Assembly (NCBI GenBank): GCA_903632075.3
Contig: CAHIKZ030002041.1
Coordinates: forward strand, 10,001 to 74,000
Reading direction: 5' to 3'
DNA: 64,000 bases
From: Acanthosepion pharaonis
Taxonomy: Eukaryota; Mollusca; Cephalopoda; Sepiida; Sepiidae
Shown: piece after piece, positions 1-9,080 of the stretch
Numbering within the stretch: the first letter of the stretch is position 1
Layout of the letters: each line of letters starts with the position of its first letter
The notes under the pieces: model-generated
What the model saw: only the letters and a program-made list of their open reading frames with translations
Told to the model about the DNA's origin: nothing
Database searches by the model: none
Made by a program: the position numbers and the translations under genes

Positions 1-420
1 TTAATGGACAGTACTATTCATTAGAATTAAAACAACTGAATGAAACAATCAAGAGGGAATTATGGGTAGGTGTGCTCTTGCACCCGGATAATGCACCTGT
101 TCACATTACCCAGGTTGCATTTGCTGAAACAGTTAACTGTGGCTTTGAATTGCTACCCCAACCCCCTTACTCACCAGATTTAGCTCCATTTGACTTATTC
201 CTGTTTCCTAAACTCAAATCTTTTACCTGTGTGGTCACCAAAAAAACAATGATGAGATGCCCTGTTGGAGGATTTTTTTGGAGAACCAGGATACCATCTT
301 CTTCTGTGGTGGATCAAAAAAATTCTTTTTAAGCATTGCTGAACCAAAGTGAATTTTTGGGGACTATATTGAAAAATGATGAGGATAAATCACTATATAG
401 TCTTATACTTTGAGCATAAA
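1..420 (+). pseudogene. Mariner transposase remnant, C-terminal part (copy 1, cut by window start)
   Basis: The frame at 72-332 reads a mariner-family catalytic core: DNAPVH (second catalytic Asp region) followed by PPYSPDLAPFDLFLFPK (third Asp region). The line before it (bases 1-60) reads like the preceding INGQYY-type segment. The enzyme family cuts and pastes DNA at TA sites in the nucleus. The frame degenerates after about residue 60 and stops at 332, so only the last third of a transposase is present. The 5' part lies outside the window. It is followed at once by an earlier segment of another transposase copy, so copies are nested or tandem. Confidence 0.85.
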
Positions 421-1140
421 GATGGGTCACAAGAATGCTGACACCAGAGCAGAAGTTGAAAAGGGTTGACATTTCCAGGACACTTCTGACTCGCTTCCAA
501 GCTGACCCTGAGGATTTTCACCACAGATTAGTAACTCAAGGTGAAACCTGGGTTCAACACTTCGAACTTGAATCAAAGATTCAAAGTAAGTTGGGGAAAC
601 ATTCTGGTTCAAGCAAGCAGCGGCTGCTGGCAAGATGATGTCTTCTGTTTTGTTTTGTTTTTTTTGTGGGGGGATTCTGAAGACGTAATCGTGTCAGACT
701 CCCTGGGAAAATGAAAATCTACTAACGCACAGTACTATGCATCAAAATTAAGACAATCGAAGGAAGCAATCAAGTCGAAAACGCAGAGGGAAGCTAAGGG
801 TACTTGTGCTCTTTCTCCAGGATAACGCGCCCGTTCACACTGCTCAGGTTGCAGTAGCTGAAGCAGTCAATTTTGGCTCTAAATTGCTACCCCATCCCCC
901 TTACTCACCAGCCTTAACTCCATCTGATTTCTTCCTGTTTCCATAAACTCAAATCCCACCTGCGTGGTCGCCATTTTGGAAACAATAATGAAATCAAATG
1001 TGCTGGAGAGGAATTTTTGGAGGACCAGGACGCCACCTTCTTCTGTGGTCGGATTGCAATGCTTAAACATCGATGGATCAAGTACATTGATGTCAAGGGG
1101 GGCTATACAGAAAAATAGTGAAAAACTGTCTTCCAACAAC
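421..1140 (+). pseudogene. Mariner transposase remnant (copy 2)
   Basis: Bases 435-590 read LTPEQKLKR, then RLVTQGETWVQHFELESK, the region around the first catalytic Asp of mariner transposases. The usual TGDETW is changed to TQGETW, so that Asp is lost. After a T-rich, frameshifted stretch (640-720) the core resumes: an INGQYY-like segment near 725, a DNAPVHTAQ segment near 822-848, and a PPYSPALTPSDFFLFP segment near 895-945 in which the third Asp context is retained. 964-1120 corresponds to the C-terminal tail (HRWIKYIDVKGGY in one frame). Several stops and frameshifts make it a dead copy. Known of family: DD34D transposase. Inference: old SETMAR-like mariner. Confidence 0.85.
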
Positions 1141-1290
1141 CTTTTAAACTATTTTCAATCGGGTTTGTTTTTAATGTGCTGTTAATTTCTCTTCATGTTT
1201 GACTACTACTCTTATTCAAAACAACACAAAAAATATATCTTAAACAGTCAAATATGAAGAGAAATTACTTATATCTGACTTTTTCCTATC

Positions 1291-1540
1291 CTCTACACTT
1301 AAAACCCAACTGCGTGGCCGCCATTTTGGAAAAAATGAAGAGATCATATGTACTGGGGAAGCCACCTTCTTCCATGATGGGATTGCAATGCTTAAGTATC
1401 GATGGACCAAGTGCATTGATGTCAAGAGGGACTATCTTGAAAAATAGTGAAAAACTGTCTTTTTTCTCCAAATCCTTCTGGGTTAGACATAAAAATTTTT
1501 GAACGACCTTGTATAAACCAAGACAGTGTACATGAGAAAA
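1291..1540 (+). pseudogene. Mariner 3' end fragment (copy 3)
   Basis: Bases 1310-1445 repeat the tail of copy 2 nearly word for word (GCCATTTTGGAAA, then GATTGCAATGCTTAA and ATCGATGGACCAAGTGCATTGATGTC-type blocks), so this is a third mariner C-terminus. It runs on to a short AT-rich end (TTTTTGAACGACCTTGTAT) that could be the terminal inverted repeat side. No intact frame. Confidence 0.7.
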
Positions 1541-1851
1541 GTGTATATCTTTATACAATAATGTTTGTGCTTCTCGACACACACACAGACCGAGCCGAGT
1601 GATTAGAATCTTACCCACGATCGATTAGTCAAGAAGATGTGACTTGTTGGTTTTATTAGCCAGGGGAGACTCTCCTGATGCATTTCACCATTTGGGAAAC
1701 GCCTAAAATCCAGACTACAGATTGATCCAAGACTTGTGAGTAAAATTGAATAGATGTACCATATACGAATGCCCTCGAAGTACAAGGTCTCAAGTCATTT
1801 AGGTTTGAAGGTACGGGCGTTGTTCAAAATCGCTGACCATGCCAGATAACG

Positions 1852-1890
<39 letters not shown>

Positions 1891-2132
1891 AAACTGTAAG
1901 TAAGATCTGCTCATTTTAAGTGCAGAATAAACTATAGGTTGGCGCTGTGGGTGTTGAAGGAGCAAAATAATATAGATGTAAAATTAATTTTACCGTACCT
2001 GTATGTGTATTTGTATGTATGCTTAAAAAATGAACTATACTCGTTTTGTGGTCTGGTAAAAATTTGAAAGGTGAAATGCATTATCAAATCTATTTACAAT
2101 CAAATCTATTTTCATAAAACGTTTCCATTTGT

Positions 2133-2137
<5 letters not shown>
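1541..2137. other. No gene seen; (CT)n tract
   Basis: No recognisable coding sequence. A (CT)n run occupies about 1853-1888. A moderately GC-richer block at 1620-1850 is not recognised; it may be single-copy or an unknown repeat. Confidence 0.5.

Positions 2138-2185
<48 letters not shown>
2138..2185. repeat. (AT)n microsatellite
   Basis: About 24 uninterrupted AT dinucleotides. Confidence 0.95.
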
Positions 2186-2188
<3 letters not shown>

Positions 2189-2282
2189 AAAGAACAGTAA
2201 GATATATATAACCCGGTGTTCTTATAGATATTTTAAGAAATTGAAAATATTGCTCAATGTAAATTTATTGAATTAATAAATA

Positions 2283-2324
2283 AATTAATTGATTTAAAAT
2301 ATGTTTTATTTTAAATCAATTAAT

Positions 2325-2325
<1 letters not shown>
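2283..2325. repeat. Perfect 18-bp hairpin beside (AT)n
   Basis: 2283-2300 and 2308-2325 are exact reverse complements (AATTAATTGATTTAAAAT against its complement) with a 7-nt loop. An (AT)n tract of about 60 bp (2328-2391) begins immediately after. The same motif (TTTTAAATCAATTAATT) again sits next to an (AT)n tract at 8328-8345, suggesting a mobile unit end. Confidence 0.8.

Positions 2326-2327
<2 letters not shown>

Positions 2328-2391
<64 letters not shown>
2328..2391. repeat. (AT)n microsatellite
   Basis: Long AT dinucleotide run directly abutting the 2283-2325 hairpin. Confidence 0.95.
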
Positions 2392-2394
<3 letters not shown>

Positions 2395-2428
2395 TATATA
2401 GATAGATAACTAGACTCGTTTCGAAAAA

Positions 2429-2471
2429 CCCTCGAATTTTGATTTGCTAATAATCAAATCAATCTCGAGGG
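2429..2471. repeat. Inverted repeat, CCCTCGA / TCGAGGG
   Basis: A 7-bp outer stem (2429-2435 with 2465-2471) encloses a second partly paired block, TTTGATT with AATCAAA. It is an imperfect hairpin of unknown role. Confidence 0.6.
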
Positions 2472-2655
2472 AAAAAAAGGTTTTAAAAAAAAAGAAAGAG
2501 CTATAAACATGAACTTCTGCCGACAAAAAAATCGCACAGATGCAGGTCTGAAGCCCAAAAAAAACCCCGATACGAGTAAACAACTAACTAACAAAAGAGC
2601 TCAATACAACCGTAGAGCAGACCTAGATACACCTAGTAGTGAGCCAGACAAACCT

Positions 2656-2731
2656 ACCTAGGTTTCACCTAAACGGATCGTCAGGAAAAATAAGCCTTAC
2701 TATATGACGATCCGTTTATATATACCTAGGT
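2656..2731. repeat. Nested hairpin with 13-bp perfect stem
   Basis: AAACGGATCGTCA at 2671-2683 is exactly complementary to 2705-2717, with a 21-nt loop. Outside it, the palindrome ACCTAGGT occurs on both sides (2656-2663 and 2724-2731), extending the structure. An (AT)n tract follows at about 2743-2790, then GATA repeats. Not assigned to a family. Confidence 0.75.
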
Positions 2732-2738
2732 ATATATT

Positions 2739-2742
<4 letters not shown>

Positions 2743-2790
<48 letters not shown>
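2743..2790. repeat. (AT)n then (GATA)n microsatellite
   Basis: AT dinucleotides followed by GATA units to about 2815. Confidence 0.9.
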
Positions 2791-2792
<2 letters not shown>

Positions 2793-3078
2793 TAGATAGA
2801 TAGATAGATATATAGTATATATAGATATATATATAGTTAAGTAATGAAAAGTTTGGTTGAATTTTTATGGATAATCCAAAGGAGGACATAAAACATTTTT
2901 TTCATCTTTGGAAGTGCGGTCTGATGAATCAGTTAAAAATCATACACCTGGGGAAATAAATTATAACCAATAGACCCTTACGGTAGTCTGTTTTCTATTT
3001 AAATTAAATTATAACCTGATTTGTTTGTTGGTCTTGAAGACTGAGAGCTGCTTTTTTCACGGGATATCCCAAAAAGAC

Positions 3079-3250
3079 ATGGCACGTGGAATTAGAAAAA
3101 TCTTCCCCCGTGGACTAAATAAAGAGTTCGGTTCGAAATTCCATCGTATATCACCTGAAGAAGGTCGGAGTGTACAACGGCCGAAACGTTGTGAATATGG
3201 CAATAAAGATAAGGACAATAGTTCGAACGATGTAAATGCAAATAGTGCAA
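3079..3250 (+). mobile_element. Penelope-like element terminal fragment, family 2 (copy 1)
   Basis: This block shares landmarks in the same order with minus-strand copies near 20262-20395 and 33900-34030: GGCACGTGGAA, then TTCGAAATTCCA, then GTACAACGGCCGAAACGTTG, then ATGGCAATAAAGATAAGGACAAT. It contains the hammerhead-like motif annotated at 3148-3198. A 216-codon open frame (3025-3675) runs through it, but the frame crosses repeat and poly-A/T sequence, has no recognisable domain after this block, and is most likely not a gene. Assignment to PLEs is inferred from the ribozyme and from the better-preserved family 1. Confidence 0.6.
3148..3198 (+). ncRNA. Hammerhead ribozyme motif, PLE type, family 2
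   Basis: Core CTGAAGA is at 3155-3161 and GAAA at 3183-3186. Stem II pairs GGTCG (3063+100 = 3163-3167) with CGGCC (3178-3182). Stem I pairs 3148-3154 with 3191-3198, 7 bp with one bulged A. Stem III is reduced to the self-complementary ACGT (3186-3189), with predicted cleavage after T3190. One unpaired A (3162) lies between the CTGAAGA box and stem II. Known: PLE hammerheads often have diminished stem III and can cleave as dimers. Function here is untested. Confidence 0.6.
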
Positions 3251-3699
3251 ATATTTACGATACTTCATCCCAGAAATATAGACAGATATTTATCATGACA
3301 TCAAAAGAAAAATTATGGAACGAAAATGATTTCAAGGGAAGTAACTTTTTGATTTTGAATTACTTCCCTTGGATAAATAATGTTTTTACAAATGTGTTTT
3401 TTTTAATTATTTTTATTAATCGTAAAAAAATATTTATGAACTGCTTCAACATAAGAACAAGTAATAAAAGCTTCTTTTATCTTTTTCACCCTCCTTTGGA
3501 TGAGACTGGAATGAGGAGAAAGGATTTCTTCTTACTACATTTAATTTTCTCTCTAAATTGTCTTTCTTGTATCTCGTCTGATATTCACGTGTGTGACGAA
3601 TGGTCAGAAACGTTTTTTTTTTTAAGACACCGAGTAGAAAAAAAAAAAAAAAAAACTAAAATCAAAACTCAGTAAGAATTTTCCTTTTTCTTTTCAAAA

Positions 3700-4720
3700 C
3701 ATATTTCCCCATCGTTTCAAAAGTTATAAAATGTATTTTTCATGACCATCATCCTTTTGGCTTTTCATAGCAGATCTTTTGAATTCCTTATTTTTTTTAT
3801 TTGTCACTGAACGATAGATCATCGTTTTTAATGTCGTAAAAATACTGCGCAGATTAATTTGTTTGTTTTAATATATATATATGTGTGTCTTCGCTTTCTA
3901 CAAATTAAAGACAGCATTTAAAACTTATCAAGTATTAGTAAAAAAAATAAATGATGCAAAAAAGTTTCTTTACGTATTAATTAATTAACTTACAATTAAT
4001 TAACCTTTTATTAATAGTTGGGTGTAAAAATTGGATTGTAGCATAGAAAATATGGTGTTTAGTAATTTTAATTTACATATATCTTTTTTTAATATTTATT
4101 TGCTTGCGTTTCGATTAAATTCTTTGCTTATCAGTTGCTCAGTTTGTTTACCAATTTCTTTGAATTCGTTCTTCTTTTTAAATTTGTTACTTTTCCGAAT
4201 TTTTACTTTTATTTTTCTGTTTAATTCAAGACAGCTTTTTTATTTATTTTTTTTCATTTAAGGTTGATTTTTTTTTAAATATTTTTTATTTAAGGTTGAT
4301 TTTAATTTTATTTATTTAAGGTTGTTTTTGATTTTTGAATTACTTCAATTTATTTATTTTATTTATTGTATTTTGTTATAAAGATTTTTATTTTATTTAT
4401 TTAAGATAGATTTTAATTTAATTTATTTATTTATTTAGGGTTTTTTTTATTCTTATAAAATATTTTTATCTTATTTTATTTGTTTATTTATGTTATTTTT
4501 CAAGTTGTTTTTTTTTTATTTATTTTATTCTTTTTATATATTTTATTTCACTTTATTTTATTTTTTAGTTATTTTAAAAAAAATATTTCAAGATTAAGAT
4601 TTTAAATCTTTATTGCATTTTATCATTTTATTTTATTTTTATGGAAGATTTTTTAATGTTTTTTTTTTTAGTTTATTTTCTTTATTTGTTTAGTGTAGTT
4701 TTTTTGTTGTTTTTTTTGAG
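3700..4720. other. T-rich region with short direct repeats, no gene seen
   Basis: Strongly T-rich on the plus strand. A loose tandem unit of about 35 bp with TTTATTTAAGGTTGATTTT recurs at 4255-4440. Small open frames such as 4031-4261 are low-complexity Phe/Leu readings and are not supported. Confidence 0.5.
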
Positions 4721-4729
4721 GTGACAGCA

Positions 4730-4735
4730 TTTATT
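4730..4735 (-). terminator. Polyadenylation signal AATAAA
   Basis: AATAAA on the minus strand about 78 nt after the stop codon of the 4813-5111 exon, as expected for a short 3' UTR. Confidence 0.6.
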
Positions 4736-4812
4736 CTAGACAATTCTAGACAAAGTCAGAGAAATTTGAAACTGAGCATGCAAATGAAATTGATGAATTC
4801 TAAACAAGCGAT

Positions 4813-5111
4813 TTAGTTGTCCATCTTTTCTGAGAAATAACTTTTCTTCTCCATATTGTCTACGTAGATCGCATTCGTTATAAGCTGCCCGGTCACGGGC
4901 CGTCCGGTCAGAGCAGCAACGAGGAAAACGATGAAAGAGAACGTGGCTAACGCACCGCTAACCACAATCATGTAAAAACTCCAATCCAAGTAATTTGACT
5001 TCTCTGAAGCCAAACTGGCGAACACGATCACGCTGATAAAAATGCACAATGCTGTGAATAGACAAAGAAATATTAATAAAATCCTTAAGTAGGTGCTCAA
5101 TCCGAGAACAA
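4813..5111 (-). CDS. Terminal exon of a four-transmembrane, claudin/PMP22-like protein
   Basis: Reading on the minus strand from an intron acceptor (TATTCTAAG, AG at 5113-5112, preceded by a TG-rich tract) gives VLGLSTYLRILLIFLCLF, a hydrophobic span, a short loop with LASEKSNYLDWSFYM, a second hydrophobic span SGALATFSFIVFLVAAL, then a hydrophilic tail ending FSEKMDN and a TAA at 4813-4815. Two membrane helices separated by a short extracellular loop, then a cytoplasmic tail, match the last half (TM3, loop 2, TM4, tail) of claudin/PMP22-type proteins. An in-frame TAA lies just upstream of the acceptor, so this is an exon, not a complete gene; no ATG starts it. Codons look normal for a host gene, unlike the surroundings. 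Upstream exons should lie at higher coordinates on the minus strand but were not recognised. The exact family is uncertain. Confidence 0.6.
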
Positions 5112-5142
5112 CTTAGAATATATCACACATACACACAGACGA

Positions 5143-5171
<29 letters not shown>
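5143..5171. repeat. (CA)n microsatellite
   Basis: CA dinucleotide run in the intron just upstream of the terminal exon at 4813-5111 (it reads as TG repeats before the acceptor). Confidence 0.9.
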
Positions 5172-5173
<2 letters not shown>

Positions 5174-5306
5174 AGATTTAAGATTTAAGAAACAACAGAT
5201 ATTTTTTATATATAGTGCTCAATATTAAAAATATTAAGATAATATTCAAAATAGATCGTTAATGATATTACATGAAAAGATTACTAAACTTTTAATTATC
5301 TATTTT

Positions 5307-5353
5307 ATCCCGACATCGATGTTTCTTGGTAAAATTTCCAGTCTTCAGGGGTT
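5307..5353 (-). ncRNA. Hammerhead ribozyme motif, left arm
   Basis: On the minus strand CTGAAGA is at 5348-5342. Stem II is TGG...CCA with inner A/U pairs. GAAA is followed by stem III ACAT/ATGT with a 2-nt loop, then the canonical GUC cleavage triplet (C at 5312) and GGGAT. Stem I has three G-C pairs, one mismatch, then one more pair, so it is slightly weaker than the right-arm copy. Confidence 0.65.
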
Positions 5354-5428
5354 GTGGTTTTAAACGGTATTTTTATATTTTCAAGTGAAATTTAAAAAAA
5401 AAAAATAGGAAATACTGTTTAAAAGCAC

Positions 5429-5475
5429 ATCCCCTGAAGACTGGAAATTTTACCAAGAAACATTGATGTCGGGAT
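5429..5475 (+). ncRNA. Hammerhead ribozyme motif, right arm (family 4)
   Basis: Stem I pairs ATCCC (5429-5433) with GGGAT (5471-5475). CTGAAGA is at 5434-5440. Stem II pairs TGG (5442-5444) with CCA (5453-5455), with further A-U pairs inside one A/A mismatch. GAAA is at 5457-5460. Stem III is A60-T69, C61-G68, A62-T67, T63-A66 (add 5400), leaving a 2-nt loop. The cleavage triplet is GUC, with cleavage predicted after C5470. All invariant core positions are present; the 10.1/11.1 pair is C/A instead of G-C. Confidence 0.75.
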
Positions 5476-5554
5476 AAATTGATATTTAAAAGTTAAGTAA
5501 TCTTTTCATATAATGTCATGAAATGTATTACTAAGATTGACAATTATTTAATAT

Positions 5555-5720
5555 ACTAGTGTACCCGTGCCGTCAAAACTGACGGCAAGAAGGAATGTAT
5601 TATAAATAATATGTATTATATTGTAAGTAATTTTCGTTTTATCTGAGTACAATGTTGTAATTCAAAATAGTTCGTTGTTAACGTTAATAATTGTACAGCG
5701 TACAGTTTATAAAAAAAATT
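5555..5720 (-). mobile_element. Helitron-type 3' end, family H2 (copy 1)
   Basis: On the minus strand this ends with a perfect 7-bp hairpin, GCCGTCA with TGACGGC (5569-5575 with 5580-5586), then ten nucleotides and CTAGT (5559-5555). A hairpin followed by CTRRT is the hallmark of Helitron 3' ends. A second copy in the same orientation starts at 6195. The 5' boundary could not be set. Confidence 0.6.
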
Positions 5721-6128
5721 AAGGAAAGATATCCGTTTTTTTTATCCTCATTATTGTATTTTCTTTTGGTACACACATTGGTTCAAATTTGCAGAAAAAT
5801 CAGAACATCATCGCTAGTAATAGACGATCCCACCTCGAAGAAAAGTAACTTTATGTGAAGTTAATTCATTTTGAAATAAAATATAAACCTTGGCCAAGTT
5901 TTGTCTGATATTTTCCTCCCCTCTTCTTGGACTTCTCTCTCTCTCTCTCTCATTCTTTCTTTCTTTGCAGTTGTGTATCTGTTGCTTTTCTTGGCTACTT
6001 TCAGTCACTACTTTCGGTTTGATCGTAGTTCGTAGAGAGAGGGAAAGAAAGGGATTTATTGCAGTTTGTCAGTGCGGTTTTTTTTTTCACGTGGGACATG
6101 AATGCATTTTCTTTTAACATTTTCTCAA

Positions 6129-6136
<8 letters not shown>
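5721..6136. other. No gene seen
   Basis: Contains a (CT)n stretch near 5935-5951. The overlapping open frames at 5814-6117 are low-complexity and unsupported; part may be internal sequence of the Helitron copies on either side. Confidence 0.4.

Positions 6137-6177
<41 letters not shown>
6137..6177. repeat. (AT)n microsatellite
   Basis: AT run lying directly 3' of the second H2 copy in plus coordinates. Confidence 0.9.
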
Positions 6178-6180
<3 letters not shown>

Positions 6181-6194
6181 GTATTATATTTAAG

Positions 6195-6345
6195 GACTAA
6201 TGTACCCGTGCCGTAAAAAATGACGGCAACAAGGAACGTATTATAAGTAATATGTATTATATTCTAAGTTTAATCCGTGTACAATTTTGTAATTTAAAAT
6301 AGTTTGTTGCTAACTTTAATAACTGTGCACAGTTTTTTGTGTATA
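6195..6345 (-). mobile_element. Helitron-type 3' end, family H2 (copy 2)
   Basis: About 150 bp match copy 1 at 5555 (GTACCCGTGCCGT, then TGACGGCAA, TAATATGTATTATATT, then a TAATTxAAAATAGTT block). The terminal CTAGT has drifted to TTAGT and the hairpin has a mismatch, so this copy is older or more decayed. Confidence 0.55.
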
Positions 6346-6396
6346 TAGGTATATGTGTATATTTGTGTGTTGGATGTTTTATAGTCTTATAAGTAT

Positions 6397-6816
6397 ACTA
6401 GCAGTAGAGCCCGACGTTGCCCGGTGATGTAACAGTAAGAGATAGATCAAGTATCGACTATCATAAAGACTGAAAAATAAAATTGACAAAGATTATTGTT
6501 TAAGGTTGACGGACACGCATGTCTTAATTAGTTTTTTTTTTTACGAATTGGTCAGAGCCAAACTCAAACAAAAACATTGTTTTCAAGTCTACCGATTGAA
6601 TAGAATTTTATTATAAACAATTGTCTTGTAAATGGAATTTTTTAAAGCATTCTGAATGTAAAAATAAAGAAAAAAGTGTGCAAAACAATAAGAAACACTA
6701 CCTGCCAAAAAAAGTGAAGTTTTGTTGAAATCGGTTGAAAAATGTAGGAAATCCGATCCCATATATAAACGAACACACACACACAAACAAACAACCTGGG
6801 TTTTATAATAGGTAAG
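6397..6816 (-). mobile_element. Non-autonomous Helitron, family H1 (copy 1)
   Basis: About 420 bp match the plus-strand copies at 28238-28925 and 63342-64000 in inverted orientation. Shared landmarks are GGATCGGATTTCC, AAACTTCACTTTTTTT, GGCAGGTAGTGTTTCTTA, ACATGCGTGTCCGTCAACCT, a GCCCGG-type hairpin and a terminal CTAGT (here 6401-6397). The copy lacks the first of the two repeated units seen in the longer copies. No protein-coding capacity. Confidence 0.65.
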
Positions 6817-7013
6817 ATGGACATGTGTTGTGTGTATATCTAGATATACTTGATAGGAAGCACTTTTATGTGCCTCTTTACACTTATATGGTTAGATGCG
6901 TGTTTGAGGATATCTTAGATACTATATATTTTTTAAATATGTACTTCTATATGTGTGTATATATGCGTATATATATATGTGTGGGTATGTATATTTGAAT
7001 GCGTATATACATA

Positions 7014-7110
7014 TAAACATTTAGACGATAAAATTTTGTTTTCGTCAAGTTTGGCGTCTTTTTCTTCATGCGATGCTCTTTTTCTTAGCGATCTCGTGGA
7101 GGTACCTATG
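7014..7110 (+). repeat. Dispersed structured repeat 'alpha', short copy
   Basis: AAACATTTAGACGATAAAAT, CAAGTTTGGCG, ATGCTCTTTTTCTTAGCGA and GTGGAGGTACCTATG blocks recur at 10505-10620, in inverse orientation at 8478 and 32655-32765, and in decayed form at 61128-61200. The GACGATAAAAT...TTTTTCGTC ends pair into a hairpin. Confidence 0.6.
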
Positions 7111-8340
7111 TTTATACGTATGTAGGTGTATATGTATTTAGGTTAAGGTGTGAACATGTATGTATATGTATCTTCGTAACATTTTTTATTCTTATTTTTG
7201 TTTTTATTCACTTAAAATGATCCTTTTTAAATTATTATTTTATTATTTTATTTTGGAAACTTATTTGTTATTTTACTTTTTATTAATCTCCCATTTTTAA
7301 AATTACCCGGGTATAAATAACTACTTGAAAAGTAAATTTTCAAATATATTCAACCATAACACCGAATATTTACCAATTCCGAATCTTCTCTCTAGTTTTC
7401 CCTTTTTTTCTCTTGTTTTTTTCTTTCTTTTTCCTTTATTTTAAGAGATAAAACTTCAAGGAGGGGGGGCCTCCTTTTGAAAAAAAACTTTCCTTCTTTT
7501 CAGTGAATAAGAGGTCAACCAGTTGACTCTCAACAACTACTGTTTCATCTTCTACGTTAGCCCCCATCCTCTATATTTCACTAGACAGATATATCTCCCT
7601 TTCTCCTTCTCTCTCTTTCTTCCTTTCCTCTTCTCCCCTTTTTTGAACCTATTTTAGAATACAATTTATGTTAATTTTTCTTTTTTTGTTTTGTGCCTGG
7701 AAAAATTTTAAATCCATTCATTGTTGAAACCGTTTGGTCTGATGAAATGAAATCGAATACTCGATTTCGTGAAATAAAATATTACCATGGTTTTCTGAAG
7801 TCTCCGCTTTCTTAATTATCATTTGATTACCAATTAATTGTATCATTTTATATATATATAATTTCAAATCGTAGTTAAATAAAAAGTATTCTAACCTAAA
7901 CACCCACCAAAAATCTTTAAATATAAAAAATAGGAAAAAAATGCCGTAAGAAATTTTGCCGTTAACAATAAAATTTTTTTAAATAATCCAGACGACATGC
8001 ATTTAACGGATGTTAGATTTCATTGAAAAATACACCCCTACCCCCCCTCCAAAACCGTAACTAATAACTGATACATCAAAATACAGACATAATGAACACG
8101 CAGACACCCCTAGTCTAGTGAAATGGTTTTATCTGTAACCTTGGAAACATGAATTATGATTTTAGTTGTGTCTTTAAAACCCAGTAATTTTAAAAAAGTT
8201 TTCCAAAAAAATTTGCTTGAGGATGAAATGGAACTAATTTCTTTAATTTAATTACAAAATTAAATTCTAAGCTTTTAGCTTCCATTTTTGAAACATGGTT
8301 AGAACTGTGTAGCGGAAAAAAAACATATTTTAAATCAATT
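7111..8340. other. No gene seen
   Basis: AT-rich, with a pyrimidine-rich stretch at 7385-7640. The open frame at 7718-7903 has no recognisable content. Confidence 0.4.
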
Positions 8341-8343
8341 AAT

Positions 8344-8348
<5 letters not shown>

Positions 8349-8394
<46 letters not shown>
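8349..8394. repeat. (AT)n microsatellite
   Basis: AT run next to TTTTAAATCAATTAATT, the same pairing of motif and microsatellite as at 2283-2391. Confidence 0.9.
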
Positions 8395-8399
<5 letters not shown>

Positions 8400-8469
8400 T
8401 AAAATAAAATGAGAAAGATTTAAAGCCAGAGCATAGAATGACGAAAAGAGCCATTTATATATATATGAA

Positions 8470-9080
8470 AACAAAAGTTTATGCGTCTAAATGTTTTAAA
8501 TTAAGAGGAAAGATCAAAGTATTTTTTAATTATTTTTAAAAATTTTTCCTTCTTTTTAGAACATTTTAAATTTTGATTAAAAATAACCATATTTCTCTTT
8601 GTATCACTGGAACTAGTAAAATAACATAAATTTTTAGGACTTTTTTCTTTCTTTTTTTTAATGACAGACATTAATTTGGAAAATCTTACAAAAATAAAAA
8701 TAATTGTCGGATTTTAATGAAACTTTCGGAAACTATTCACAAATGATGGAACTTATTATAAATATGTTTTTCTTTTTTAAAGTCATGGCAAAATATTTTT
8801 TCATATCTATTACCCACCCATAACTAATTGTACGAAAACTCTATAATTTCAATTTTTCAAATTAGTGATTATATTAGTTAAAAAGTACAAGGCTTTGAGG
8901 AAACTAAATCGTTTGATTTTTTTTTTTTTTTAGTTGGACCACCTCTACCTGAAAATCATTCTCTGAATTGTAACATACAAAATTCAATAAAACAAAAATA
9001 TTATGAACATTTTTTTTTTTAATTGCTTTTATTTATTTTAATGATCATGGACAATAAAAAATGAAAAAAAAAGATATTTC
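8470..9080 (-). repeat. Dispersed repeat 'alpha', long copy
   Basis: Matches 32740-33290 along its length, with interruptions: GTCTAAATGTTT, TTAAGAGGAAAGA, AATTGTCGGATTTTAATGAA then ACTTTC, TATTCACAAATGA, and CTCTGAATTGTAA followed by CAATAAAAC. Sequence drift is high. No coding capacity found. Confidence 0.55.

Larger units (their letters stand above)
5262..5519. mobile_element. Long inverted repeat with a ribozyme in each arm (PLE-like or retrozyme-like)
   Basis: The left arm (about 5262-5372) and right arm (about 5409-5519) are near-perfect reverse complements over roughly 110 bp, with only a few mismatches, separated by about 36 bp that include an A-rich run. Each arm holds a hammerhead motif pointing toward its own outer end: 5307-5353 on minus, 5429-5475 on plus. 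The core and GAAA boxes resemble the PLE hammerheads elsewhere in the window, but the flanking sequence is a separate family (family 4). No coding sequence lies inside it. It sits between a host terminal exon and a Helitron end at 5555. Confidence 0.8.

Noticed and set aside
3025..3675. 216-codon open frame, the longest in the window
   Set aside because: It starts without a recognisable signal, runs through a PLE terminal repeat including the ribozyme, then through poly-T and poly-A. No domain, no homologous frame in the other two copies.
5990..6030. CCGAAAGTAGTGACTGAAAGTAG on the minus strand
   Set aside because: GAAA and CTGA boxes are in the wrong order and spacing for a hammerhead.
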